In this document: piece by piece, positions 8,306 through 14,975 of the stretch
Layout: the number at the start of each line of letters is the position of its first letter
Numbering within the stretch: the first letter of the stretch is position 1
NCBI GenBank assembly: GCA_964496725.1
Contig: CAZCAS010000009.1
Location: 1 to 25,971 of the forward strand
DNA: 25,971 nt
Origin: JAZGHN01 sp964496725
GTDB lineage: Bacteria; Chloroflexota; Dehalococcoidia; Dehalococcoidales; E44-bin46
Direction: 5' to 3'
Made by a program: the position numbers and the translations under genes
Notes under the pieces: model-generated
Seen by the model: only the letters and a program-made list of their open reading frames with translations
Databases searched by the model: none
What the model was told of the DNA's origin: nothing

Positions 8306-9571
8306 TTACTTGGTAACTTCTGCCAGATTTTGCCAGAACTCACTGCTAGCGGGTTCTGTATCCACGCTTGTCGTCTCCATCTTAGACTGAACCAGCGTAT
8401 CGAAATCGGGCATCAAACCAGGCTTGCCTGCCCCACCGGGAGCTGAGGGATGCCAGCCAGCATAGCCTACTTCAGCGTTATAGTCGTCGATTATGCGAAC
8501 TGCTCTAGCACACCTCTCGTTCCTTAGAGCCACATCGTTGTGCAGATAATCGTAGGCGTAGCTTCGCAGCGTGGCAACCGACTCATCATCAAGGGTGCAG
8601 ACTTCCTTAAAAGAGCCATTGACACGGTTCAGGGTTTCACCCGAGTTCCTTATCGACTGATTCCACAGGTCGAGGTGGTCGAGCCCATATCTGAGAATCG
8701 CCTGTATGTCTGGTGGCATGCTGTCCCATGTATCCTTATTTATGAGGTAGGCAACATTGCATACATCAACAAAAGGCGGGCCGATAAGGTAGGGGGCAAC
8801 CTCATTCATGCCGAACTGGATGATCTCATCGGCGCCAGACCAGCCAAATCCGTCAAGAGTGCCGGTCTGAATGGCGAGGTAGACATCTGCCGGTGGGGTG
8901 GGCATGGTGACAACACCGGCCGTGACAAAGGGATAAGCGTGCTCTTTCAAAAGCTGAATCCTCTTCCCTTTCAGGTCGTCGAGGCTATAAGCCGGGCTCG
9001 ACATAGCAATCTCCAGTGGGTCGTGTAGTGATGGTCCGAGATAGACAAGTCCCTGTTCCTCGTAGGACTCGGCGAAGAGCTCCTTCAGCCCTCGGTGATA
9101 AATCAGCGTCCTGAATGCCGAAGCATTGTCGGTGGCGAAGGGAGCACCACATTCGATGACGTTTAACTGGGTGACCGTACCCATAAGGGGATACCATTGG
9201 TCCATATCAATGGTGCCGGCCTTGAGGGCGGGTATCTCTTCCTCGGAGGGCATAAGCTCACCACCGGCATACCAATCAAAGGTAACTCGCCCGCCGGTCA
9301 TCTCGGTTACGATGTCGCAGTACTGTGCGATTGAGTCTCTTTCTACGATGGACCGAGCTTGGGGTGATATACCCCTTAGGTGCCATGTTTGTACTTCCTC
9401 TGCTGGTGGAGCCACTTCTGGCGGTGCTCCTTCCGGTGGTGCCACTGCTGGTGGTGCCTCTGATGGTGCTGCTGCTTTAGGCAGACAACCAGTGGCTAGC
9501 GGCACTGCTACTGCTGTTACTGCTATCAGGCTAATAACAGCAATCTGTTTAAATGTTAGTTTTCTTTTCAC
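8306..9571 (-). CDS. dctP: TRAP transporter substrate-binding lipoprotein (DctP family), system 1
   Basis: A 421-residue extracytoplasmic solute receptor. The N-terminus has KRK, a hydrophobic stretch (about 9-24) and the lipobox LATGC with C29 as the acylated cysteine, so it is a membrane-anchored lipoprotein. Residues 30-60 are a Pro/Ala/Glu linker (several APPE-type repeats). The DctP fold follows. R204 in DDLKGKRIQLL is the conserved arginine that usually salt-bridges a substrate carboxylate, and VYLAIQTGTLDG (about 230) is the second family block. The start is GTG with GGGAGGAG five bases upstream. At 421 residues it is longer than classical DctP (about 330), partly because of the linker. 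The ligand is unknown; the arginine suggests a carboxylate, and the neighbouring aminotransferase suggests an amino acid-like acid. Confidence 0.9.
   Translation of the reverse strand: MKRKLTFKQIAVISLIAVTAVAVPLATGCLPKAAAPSEAPPAVAPPEGAPPEVAPPAEEVQTWHLRGISPQARSIVERDSIAQYCDIVTEMTGGRVTFDWYAGGELMPSEEEIPALKAGTIDMDQWYPLMGTVTQLNVIECGAPFATDNASAFRTLIYHRGLKELFAESYEEQGLVYLGPSLHDPLEIAMSSPAYSLDDLKGKRIQLLKEHAYPFVTAGVVTMPTPPADVYLAIQTGTLDGFGWSGADEIIQFGMNEVAPYLIGPPFVDVCNVAYLINKDTWDSMPPDIQAILRYGLDHLDLWNQSIRNSGETLNRVNGSFKEVCTLDDESVATLRSYAYDYLHNDVALRNERCARAVRIIDDYNAEVGYAGWHPSAPGGAGKPGLMPDFDTLVQSKMETTSVDTEPASSEFWQNLAEVTK
9405..9480. repeat. GGTGGTGCC-like codon repeats in the DctP linker
   Basis: Degenerate 9-15 base units rich in GGTGGTGC, GCTGGTGG and GCTCC encode the Pro/Ala/Glu linker after the lipobox. 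They are coding, low-complexity DNA likely to vary in unit number between strains. Confidence 0.6.
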
Positions 9572-9692
9572 CTGACTCCTCCCTTAGGATTTTAAATTTT
9601 TACTCTTGTATTTTTTAAGAGAACACCTCCTCTCCACTCGTCTTATGAGCGCTTTATTTATTTGTGCTTTTAGTTATAAACACGCTTTATGG

Positions 9693-11045
9693 TTATGCTG
9701 GCTTAATTTGCTTCAGTATGCTTTCGGTTATATCGAGTACCTTGTCTAATTCTGCCTCAGTGATGATGAAAGGCGGAACTATAGGCTGTCGTCTGGGATA
9801 ACCGTCACAGGTACCCAGCAAGACGCCTTGCTCAAGGCCCTTCGCTGCTAGGAAGTCCCTGGCTGCTGCTGTTGCTGCCATGTCGTAGGGCTTTCCAGTA
9901 GTCTTATTGAGGGCGATGGCAAAGGACTGGTATAGACCCTTACCCGAAATGGCGTCTACCACGGGGAGGGCTTCGAGTTCCTTGAAACGCTTGCTAAGCT
10001 GCGCTCCCAGTTTGGCTACCCGGTCTGCCATATTCTGCTCTCTATATATCTTTAGCGCTGCTCTAGCGCTGGCGACAACGATGGCATTGGCGTCAGCAGT
10101 GGTGTAGCCCTTAAAAGGCTGACCCTCGGGGAAGGCCTTAACCATCTTGTCACTGACTCCTACAGCACCGAATGGCAAGAATCCGCAGTTAATCCCCTTA
10201 GCCATGTTCAGCATATCGGGGACGACATTAAAGTGGTCCACACCCCAGAACTTGCCTGAGCGGCAGAAGCCGGTCTGTACCTCATCGGCAATAAGCAGTA
10301 CGTCGTACTTCTTGGTTATCTCTCTCACCATCGGCCACCACTCATCTGGGGGCCAGAGTACGCCGCCATTGCCCAGTGCCACCTCGGCTATCAGACAAGA
10401 TACAGTCTCTGGGCCTTCGTGAATGATGACGCTCTCAATGTACTTAGCACAGGCCATATTACATTCAGGATATTTGAGTCCAAAGGCACACTCTTGGCAG
10501 TAATAGTTGGGTGCCTTAACTACTTCAGGAACCCTGCGTCCGAAGGAACCCATGCCGATGTGACTTCCGGTGAGACTTCTGCTGAGAAGGGTGCCACCAT
10601 GATAAGCACGGTGCAGGGCTATGACCTTATACTTGCCCGGCTGGTCGACAGAGTCCCAGTAATGCCTGGCCATCTGTATGGAGACCTCGGTCGCTTCCGA
10701 ACCGCAGCAGGTGGTATAGACATGGTTAATATCGCCGGGTAGGACCTCAGCCAGCTCGGTGCAGTAATTGATATATATTTCTGTGGCGGCATTGGGTGCC
10801 CCTGCTGAGAAGTAGGGCAGCTTTTGTGCCTGCTCATGGACAGCATCGATTAGCTCTTTCCGGGCGTGACCTAAATTGACTAGGTGCACGCCGCCAGAGG
10901 TGGTATCAATATACCTGTTACCATCTATATCTTGTATATAGATGCCATCTCCTTTTTCCCAAAGGATAGGCTTTGCTCCCTTTACCCCGAACGGGTGAAG
11001 GACATGCGCTAAATCTTTCTTGATAAGTTCATCTTTTTTGGACAT
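9693..11045 (-). CDS. Class III PLP-dependent omega-aminotransferase (pyruvate-type)
   Basis: A 450-residue class III (fold type I) aminotransferase. Visible landmarks are GSEATE (115-120) for phosphate binding, AYHGG (147-151), the cofactor aspartate D254 in IADEVQTGF, and Schiff-base K283 in NMAKGIN. Between them lies a cysteine cluster, C183-x2-C186-x8-C195-x3-C199, that I associate with taurine/hypotaurine/beta-alanine:pyruvate-type enzymes rather than with acetylornithine or GABA transaminases. It would move an amino group from an omega-amino compound to pyruvate, yielding an aldehyde and L-alanine. Alanine dehydrogenase upstream, the TRAP importer 121 bases downstream and aldehyde oxidoreductase beyond it fit that role. 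The start is ATG with GGGAGG at good spacing. The exact amino donor is uncertain: taurine, beta-alanine and other omega-amino acids are all possible. Confidence 0.88.
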   Translation of the reverse strand: MSKKDELIKKDLAHVLHPFGVKGAKPILWEKGDGIYIQDIDGNRYIDTTSGGVHLVNLGHARKELIDAVHEQAQKLPYFSAGAPNAATEIYINYCTELAEVLPGDINHVYTTCCGSEATEVSIQMARHYWDSVDQPGKYKVIALHRAYHGGTLLSRSLTGSHIGMGSFGRRVPEVVKAPNYYCQECAFGLKYPECNMACAKYIESVIIHEGPETVSCLIAEVALGNGGVLWPPDEWWPMVREITKKYDVLLIADEVQTGFCRSGKFWGVDHFNVVPDMLNMAKGINCGFLPFGAVGVSDKMVKAFPEGQPFKGYTTADANAIVVASARAALKIYREQNMADRVAKLGAQLSKRFKELEALPVVDAISGKGLYQSFAIALNKTTGKPYDMAATAAARDFLAAKGLEQGVLLGTCDGYPRRQPIVPPFIITEAELDKVLDITESILKQIKPA

Positions 11046-11293
11046 TTTGTTGTTCCTCCCTTTTTCTTTTCTGTCCTTGTAGTATCTTTAATAATATAAA
11101 CAAAAGAGGAGGGCTAATTCCCCTCCCCAAGAATAAATTTTGCTAGTTATCTCAGTGCTGAGATGTTCCTTTGTCTTGAGTTCATGACAGACTCTGGATT
11201 TACCCACTAATATGCCTTCCTTTGAGAACGGGAGAGTTATTCCCCCCCCGCCTGTATTCTTACTCCTTCAGATATCTAACTCTCCAGTGGGCA
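11046..11293 (-). other. Long structured 5' leader of the aminotransferase mRNA (candidate cis-regulatory RNA)
   Basis: About 240 bases lie between the predicted transcript start (near 11287) and the aminotransferase ATG. The leader opens with a perfect 9-bp inverted repeat, GGAGAGTTA (minus, from 11277-11285) with TAACTCTCC (from 11231-11239), enclosing 37 bases that include a run of eight G (11242-11249). A second hairpin ATCTCA-GCAC-TGAGAT follows (11149-11164). A G/C-rich terminator-like hairpin (11108-11126) comes before the ribosome site. The arrangement of structured domain, then terminator, then gene is that of a riboswitch or attenuator. I could not match it to a known class: it lacks glycine, lysine, SAM, THF, guanidine-I, cyclic-dinucleotide and T-box hallmarks as I know them. 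Confidence 0.5.
11106..11128 (-). terminator. Terminator-like hairpin in the aminotransferase leader
   Basis: On the minus strand GGAGGG (11121-11126) pairs with CCCTCC (11108-11113) around a 7-base loop, followed by TCTTTTGTTTAT. It lies 60 bases upstream of the aminotransferase start, inside its leader, and so could attenuate the whole downstream operon. Confidence 0.55.
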
Positions 11294-11322
11294 AGTATAA
11301 CTTGCAAAATGTTGGATGTCAA
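11294..11322 (-). promoter_or_regulatory. Sigma-70-type promoter for aminotransferase (and probably TRAP-aor)
   Basis: On the minus strand a perfect TTGACA (11317-11322) and TATACT (11294-11299) are separated by exactly 17 bases. It is among the best promoters in the window. It lies 149 bases after the moaD-like stop, so the aminotransferase block starts its own transcript. Confidence 0.7.
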
Positions 11323-11470
11323 TACTTAATTTCAATTAAGGGGTTGTACAGGTTGTTTGCCCTCATATGGCGAGAGGGCATTTTGACTATTTATGGAGTG
11401 TTTTTAATGCCTGATGTTACAGGCACTGGGAAGTTGCGAAAGGGTTTGGCTGGAGCTTCAATCCTTATCT

Positions 11471-11749
11471 TTATCCGCCGAATATAGCTGGGAAAATCGC
11501 AACCGTATCCCCTTCTTTGAGTTTGGTTTGAATTCCATCAAAAGACTTGATGGGCTTGCCATTTTTGAATATCTGTATGTACGTTTTGGGCTCGCTGGAA
11601 TCCCCAAATATCGTCTCACGACGGTGGGGGGAATCACATAACATATTGAGCAGGTTCAGTATATTAGACCCACTCTTCAATTCCACTTCCTCTTCTTCAG
11701 CATCAAATGCCTCTCTTAAGATAGAAAAGAATTTCACCTTTATCTTCAT
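11471..11749 (-). CDS. MoaD/ThiS-family sulfur carrier protein
   Basis: A 92-residue beta-grasp protein starting MKIKVKFFSILREA, the typical MoaD strand pattern, and ending in the diagnostic Gly-Gly (FPAIFGG). The terminal glycine would be adenylated by the neighbouring E1 enzyme, converted to thiocarboxylate and used to donate sulfur. In tungsten/molybdenum enzyme neighbourhoods this sulfur makes the pterin dithiolene. It lies 30 bases downstream of the ThiF/MoeB gene and in the same direction as aor, as is common for AOR-linked MoaD proteins. No MoaE, MoaA or MoaC is present here. An alternative role in thiamine, cysteine or siderophore sulfur transfer cannot be excluded. The start is ATG with GGGGTGG just upstream. 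Confidence 0.85.
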   Translation of the reverse strand: MKIKVKFFSILREAFDAEEEEVELKSGSNILNLLNMLCDSPHRRETIFGDSSEPKTYIQIFKNGKPIKSFDGIQTKLKEGDTVAIFPAIFGG

Positions 11750-11779
11750 GATTCCACCCCTTTACCTGACATAATGTAG

Positions 11780-12505
11780 CTAGCGGTTGCCACAATCTTC
11801 GCACTCTGGGTTCTTTTCCAGCAGGAGTTCATCCGTTTTAGCATTCAGCCCGTCCCATATCAATAACCTGTTTTCTAAGAGGTTCCCCATTCCAATAATA
11901 TATCGGATGACCTCGCCGGCTTGGATACAGCCGATGAGGCCAGGGGTTACCCCCACCACGGGAGGGGGAGTGGGTGGGGGTGCCTCAGGAAACATGCACC
12001 TTAGGCAAGCCGTTTTGCCGGGGATTATGGTCGTCGCTTGTCCGTAAAATCCATGAATAGCACCATGGAAGAACGGAATCTTCTTTTTTATTGCGGCTTT
12101 ATTCAGTACATATCTCGTCGGGAAGTTATCCATCGCATCTACAATCAACTCCGAGTCCCCAACAAGCTCGTCAACCGTAGCTTCGTTTATCGTTTCCGGG
12201 ATGATTTCTACTTCAATATGGGGGTTCATCTTGCCTAGTTTTTCCTTAGCCGAATCCAACTTCTTCCTGCCGATATCCTTGTCCCAGTGTAGTATCTGTC
12301 TATTCAGGTTTTCCAGGGCAACGACATCCTTATCCACCATTCTCAGCTTTCCAATGCCGGCGACCGTGAGATATATTGATATTGCAGAGCCAAGGCCCCC
12401 CGCGCCGGCAATGAAGACATTAGCCTTCTTCAATTTTAGCTGACCTTCTTCCCCGAATACAGTTGTCTGTCTCGAATATCTCCTCAGTTCGTCTTTGGTC
12501 AACAT
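11780..12505 (-). CDS. ThiF/MoeB/HesA-family E1-like adenylyltransferase
   Basis: A 241-residue E1-like enzyme that activates the C-terminal Gly of a MoaD/ThiS partner with ATP. The N-terminal RYSRQTTVFG block (about 9-18) carries the conserved arginine, and the nucleotide loop is GAGGLGS (34-40). The ENLNRQIL block (65-72) and DAMDNFPTR (123-131, catalytic Asp) follow. The structural zinc site is complete: C167 and C170 (CLRC), with C235 and C238 (CEDC) at the C-terminus. There is no rhodanese domain, so length and layout match MoeB/ThiF. It is 30 bases upstream of its likely partner. The start is ATG with AAAGGA, and a candidate promoter lies 45-70 bases upstream. Confidence 0.9.
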   Translation of the reverse strand: MLTKDELRRYSRQTTVFGEEGQLKLKKANVFIAGAGGLGSAISIYLTVAGIGKLRMVDKDVVALENLNRQILHWDKDIGRKKLDSAKEKLGKMNPHIEVEIIPETINEATVDELVGDSELIVDAMDNFPTRYVLNKAAIKKKIPFFHGAIHGFYGQATTIIPGKTACLRCMFPEAPPPTPPPVVGVTPGLIGCIQAGEVIRYIIGMGNLLENRLLIWDGLNAKTDELLLEKNPECEDCGNR

Positions 12506-12548
12506 ATCGAATGTCCTTTAAGGCTGTATCGCCGCATTACATTGTACC

Positions 12549-12577
12549 AGCATAATCAACTTGTTCGTGTTAGTCAA
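12549..12577 (-). promoter_or_regulatory. Candidate promoter of thiF-moaD
   Basis: On the minus strand TTGACT (12572-12577) and TATGCT (12549-12554) are 17 bases apart, between the alanine dehydrogenase terminator side and the ThiF/MoeB start. An alternative -10, TACAAT, lies slightly downstream without a matching -35. Confidence 0.4.
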
Positions 12578-12622
12578 TAATAGCGGTTGCTGGAGCTGGC
12601 TTCAGAAATGAGAATAAAAATT

Positions 12623-12664
12623 ACTAGGCTGCGGAAACCTTGGTTAAGAGTTCCGCAGCCTAGT
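12623..12664 (-). terminator. Rho-independent terminator of the alanine dehydrogenase gene
   Basis: A perfect 14-bp stem (12623-12636 with 12651-12664, core AGGCTGCGGAA) closes a 14-base loop. On the minus strand it is followed by AATTTTTATTC, a good U-tract, 37 bases after the ald stop. It separates ald from thiF-moaD as distinct transcripts. Confidence 0.85.
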
Positions 12665-12701
12665 TCCTTACTTTGTGTTAAGTAATGGAAGTCCCTTCTG
12701 C

Positions 12702-13808
12702 TCAGGGTTTGAAGGGGGTATATTCTAAACCGAGTGAATCAGCAACAAACTTGTTGGTGAGCTTGCCATTCCACACATTTAGTCCCTTGCTCAATGGCTC
12801 ATCAGCCTTCATGGCTTCTCTCCAGCCCTTGTTAGCCAGCTTCAGAGCGTAGGGCAGGGTAGCATTGGATAAGGCCATGGTGGAAGTTCGAGGGACCATT
12901 CCCGGCATGTTGGTAACGGCATAGTGGATGACATCATGAACAATATAGATTGGGTCCTTATGTGTAGTACCACGGGAGGTCTCGACGCATCCGCCTTGGT
13001 CTATGGCAACATCGACTATGACTGAGCCCGGTTTCATGGTCTTGACCATCTCTTCGGTGACCATGATGGGGGCCCTGGCGCCTTTGACCAGAACACCGCC
13101 GATTAATACATCAGCCTCTTTAACCGCTTGAGCAATGTTATAGGGGTTTGAAGCTACTGTCTCAAAACGGCCATGGAAGATCTCTTCCAGATAGCGCAGG
13201 CGGAGCAGATTTCTGGTGAGCAAGATAACGCGAGCCCCGAGTCCTAAAGCCATCTCTGCAGCATTGGTGCCAACAACACCGCCGCCAAGAACGACCACAG
13301 TGGCTGGAGGCACTCCGGGGACACCACCGAGCAATTTGCCCATGCCCTTGTACATTCTGCCGATAAATTGAGCTGCTACCTGGGTGGCTAGCCTTCCAGC
13401 AACGGCACTCATCGGGTCCAGACAGGGTGTTTTGCCGTCCTCTGTCTCAATGGTTTCAAAGGCAACAGCGGTTACTCCTTTTTCCATAAGGACTTGAGTT
13501 AGTTGCTTTTCAGCAGCGAGATGAAGATAGCGAAAGTGGACTTGGTCTTTCTTGAGTAACGGGTACTCACTGGGAATAGGTTCCTTGACCTGATAAATCA
13601 TCTCTGCTTTGTTGTAGAGTTCCTCGGCCGTCTTAATTATAGTAGCCCCGACCTTGATATACTCCTCGTCAGTAAAACCGCTGCCCTCTCCGGCTGTGCT
13701 CTGAACTAGCACCTTGTGCCCAGCGCTAACGAGTACTCCTGCTGCTGTAGGCGGAGCACCAACCCTATACTCTTCAATCTTTACCTCTTTAGGAATACCG
13801 ATTATCAT
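12702..13808 (-). CDS. ald: Alanine dehydrogenase, with altered cofactor-specificity position
   Basis: A 368-residue member of the alanine dehydrogenase / PNT N-terminal family (usual length about 371), interconverting L-alanine and pyruvate plus ammonia. Catalytic landmarks are R15 (EYRVG), K75 in QVKEP, H96 in RYLHLA and D270 in VAIDQGG. The Rossmann loop is GGGVVG (175-180). After the second strand the usual Asp of LD-x-N is replaced: here LLTRN, with T198 and R199. Loss of that acidic residue next to a new Arg suggests NADP(H) may be accepted. The N-terminal EYRVGAPP differs from the common EYRVALTP. It has its own promoter and terminator. Its likely job is recycling the alanine made by the downstream aminotransferase. 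Confidence 0.92.
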   Translation of the reverse strand: MIIGIPKEVKIEEYRVGAPPTAAGVLVSAGHKVLVQSTAGEGSGFTDEEYIKVGATIIKTAEELYNKAEMIYQVKEPIPSEYPLLKKDQVHFRYLHLAAEKQLTQVLMEKGVTAVAFETIETEDGKTPCLDPMSAVAGRLATQVAAQFIGRMYKGMGKLLGGVPGVPPATVVVLGGGVVGTNAAEMALGLGARVILLTRNLLRLRYLEEIFHGRFETVASNPYNIAQAVKEADVLIGGVLVKGARAPIMVTEEMVKTMKPGSVIVDVAIDQGGCVETSRGTTHKDPIYIVHDVIHYAVTNMPGMVPRTSTMALSNATLPYALKLANKGWREAMKADEPLSKGLNVWNGKLTNKFVADSLGLEYTPFKP

Positions 13809-13823
13809 CCTATAAACCTCCTT

Positions 13824-13845
13824 GATAAGTTTAAGATAAGTTTAA
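13824..13845. repeat. Perfect 11-bp tandem repeat in the ald leader
   Basis: Two exact copies of GATAAGTTTAA (13824-13834 and 13835-13845) abut each other. In the ald mRNA they read TTAAACTTATC twice and directly touch the AAGGAGG ribosome site (13817-13823). An 11-bp period places both copies on nearly the same helix face, which would suit a dimeric regulator. Confidence 0.6.
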
Positions 13846-13876
13846 TATATCCCCACTCGGTTTTAGACCAACGGAC

Positions 13877-13905
13877 ATTATATACTAACTCAAGCTGTTT
13901 TGCAA
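13877..13905 (-). promoter_or_regulatory. Sigma-70-type promoter of ald
   Basis: On the minus strand TTGCAA (13900-13905), 17 bases, then a perfect TATAAT (13877-13882). The predicted start near 13870 gives a 60-base leader holding the 11-bp tandem repeat. Confidence 0.65.
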
Positions 13906-13930
13906 TATGGCAGCTGGTTAGGCTATTGGC

Positions 13931-13960
13931 TTGAGTAAGTAGCCGCTTATCGTTTATAAT
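13931..13960 (+). promoter_or_regulatory. Candidate promoter of the SDR gene
   Basis: On the plus strand TTGAGT (13931-13936), 18 bases, then a perfect TATAAT (13955-13960). It is divergent from, and only 25 bases away from, the ald promoter, so one regulator could affect both. The leader would be about 107 bases. Confidence 0.45.
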
Positions 13961-14073
13961 TCTGTTATCACCAATAATCTGTAGCTTTCTGTCATTTGTA
14001 CTCTGTATCGAATATACTTGAAAATGACGATAAAAGGCTGAAAACTAATAAAAATTAAGGAGGTGCTACAAAA

Positions 14074-14853
14074 ATGGGAAGATTGGACGGCAAGGTTGCC
14101 TTGATAACCGGGGGTGCTTGTGGCATTGGAAGGGGGCATTCGGAGTTGTTTGCTAAGGAGGGGGCTAAAGTTGTAGTTACTACTAGGAAGAAGGTAGATG
14201 TGGGAACGGAACTGGCTGAAAGTATCAAAAAAGCAGGTGGAGAAGCTACCTTCCTTAGGTTGGATACAACCATCGAGGATGACTGGAAAAAAGTGCTTGA
14301 TGAGGTTATCAAAAAATATGGTAAGCTGAACATCCTGGTGAATAATGCCGGAGTCTCCTTGGCTAAAAATGTTGAAGAGACCTCGCTTGATGAATGGAAT
14401 TGGATAATGAATATAAACGCCACCGGTGTCTTCTTGGGTTGTAAATATGGCATCGGGGCTATGAAGAAGAATGGTGAGCCATGTTCCATAGTAAATATAT
14501 CGTCTATTGATGCTATGGTGGGTGAAGCCGGGTTGCCTGCTTATTGTGCCTCTAAAGGTGCGGTAAGGGCTTTTACTAAATCGGTAGCGCTATCCTGTTC
14601 CGAAGCTGGATATAATATTCGAGTCAATTCTGTGCACCCCGGTTACATTCATACCCAGCTAACAGAAGAGGAGGCCCAGGGTTATGGACTTGAACCTGAG
14701 AAGTATTTTGAAAAGGTAGGCAAGATGCACCCCCGCGGCCGCATCGGTAAACCGATTGATATCGCTTATGTCAGTCTGTATCTTGCCTCTGATGAATCCG
14801 ACTGGGTTACCGGCGGAGAGTTTGTCGTCGATGGCGGTTATATATCCCAGTAA
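14074..14853 (+). CDS. Short-chain dehydrogenase/reductase (SDR, classical type)
   Basis: A 259-residue classical SDR. The cofactor loop is TGGACGIG (12-19) and the NNAG block lies at 90-93. The catalytic residues are S143/S144 (NISS), Y157 and K161 (Y-C-A-S-K), and a PG motif at 189-190 is followed by a substrate loop. After the second strand it has TTRKK (36-40) instead of an Asp, which favours NADP(H). The start is ATG behind a perfect AAGGAGGTG. It stands alone between ald and the liv operon with its own promoter and terminator. Relatives include 3-oxoacyl-ACP reductases, glucose 1-dehydrogenases and cyclic alcohol dehydrogenases; a carbonyl/alcohol interconversion is sure, the substrate is not. 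Confidence 0.9.
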   Translation: MGRLDGKVALITGGACGIGRGHSELFAKEGAKVVVTTRKKVDVGTELAESIKKAGGEATFLRLDTTIEDDWKKVLDEVIKKYGKLNILVNNAGVSLAKNVEETSLDEWNWIMNINATGVFLGCKYGIGAMKKNGEPCSIVNISSIDAMVGEAGLPAYCASKGAVRAFTKSVALSCSEAGYNIRVNSVHPGYIHTQLTEEEAQGYGLEPEKYFEKVGKMHPRGRIGKPIDIAYVSLYLASDESDWVTGGEFVVDGGYISQ

Positions 14854-14883
14854 AGAATAGCAAAGAAGGTTAAGAATACATTG

Positions 14884-14916
14884 AAGGGATGTGGGATAGC
14901 TAGTTCCACATCCCTT
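14884..14916 (+). terminator. Rho-independent terminator of the SDR gene
   Basis: An 11-bp stem (14884-14894 with 14906-14916, AAGGGATGTGG/CCACATCCCTT) closes an 11-base loop and runs into TTTGTTACTT, 30 bases after the SDR stop. It also lies between the convergent SDR and livF and may serve both, though the minus-strand U-tract is poor. Confidence 0.7.
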
Positions 14917-14975
14917 TGTTACTTGAATACATCGACGCTGGTATGGCTATTTGCCAATGCTGAAGAGGGTTATCA

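Noticed and set aside
9126..9575. 149-codon plus-strand ORF, Gly/Ala/Ser-rich
   Set aside because: It is antisense to the dctP signal peptide and Pro/Ala linker; the repeat codons keep the opposite frame open by chance.
11358..11380. Hairpin TGCCCTC/GAGGGCA followed by TTTTG on the plus strand
   Set aside because: It looks like a terminator, but no plus-strand gene precedes it, and on the minus strand it has no U-tract, so I did not assign it to moaD.
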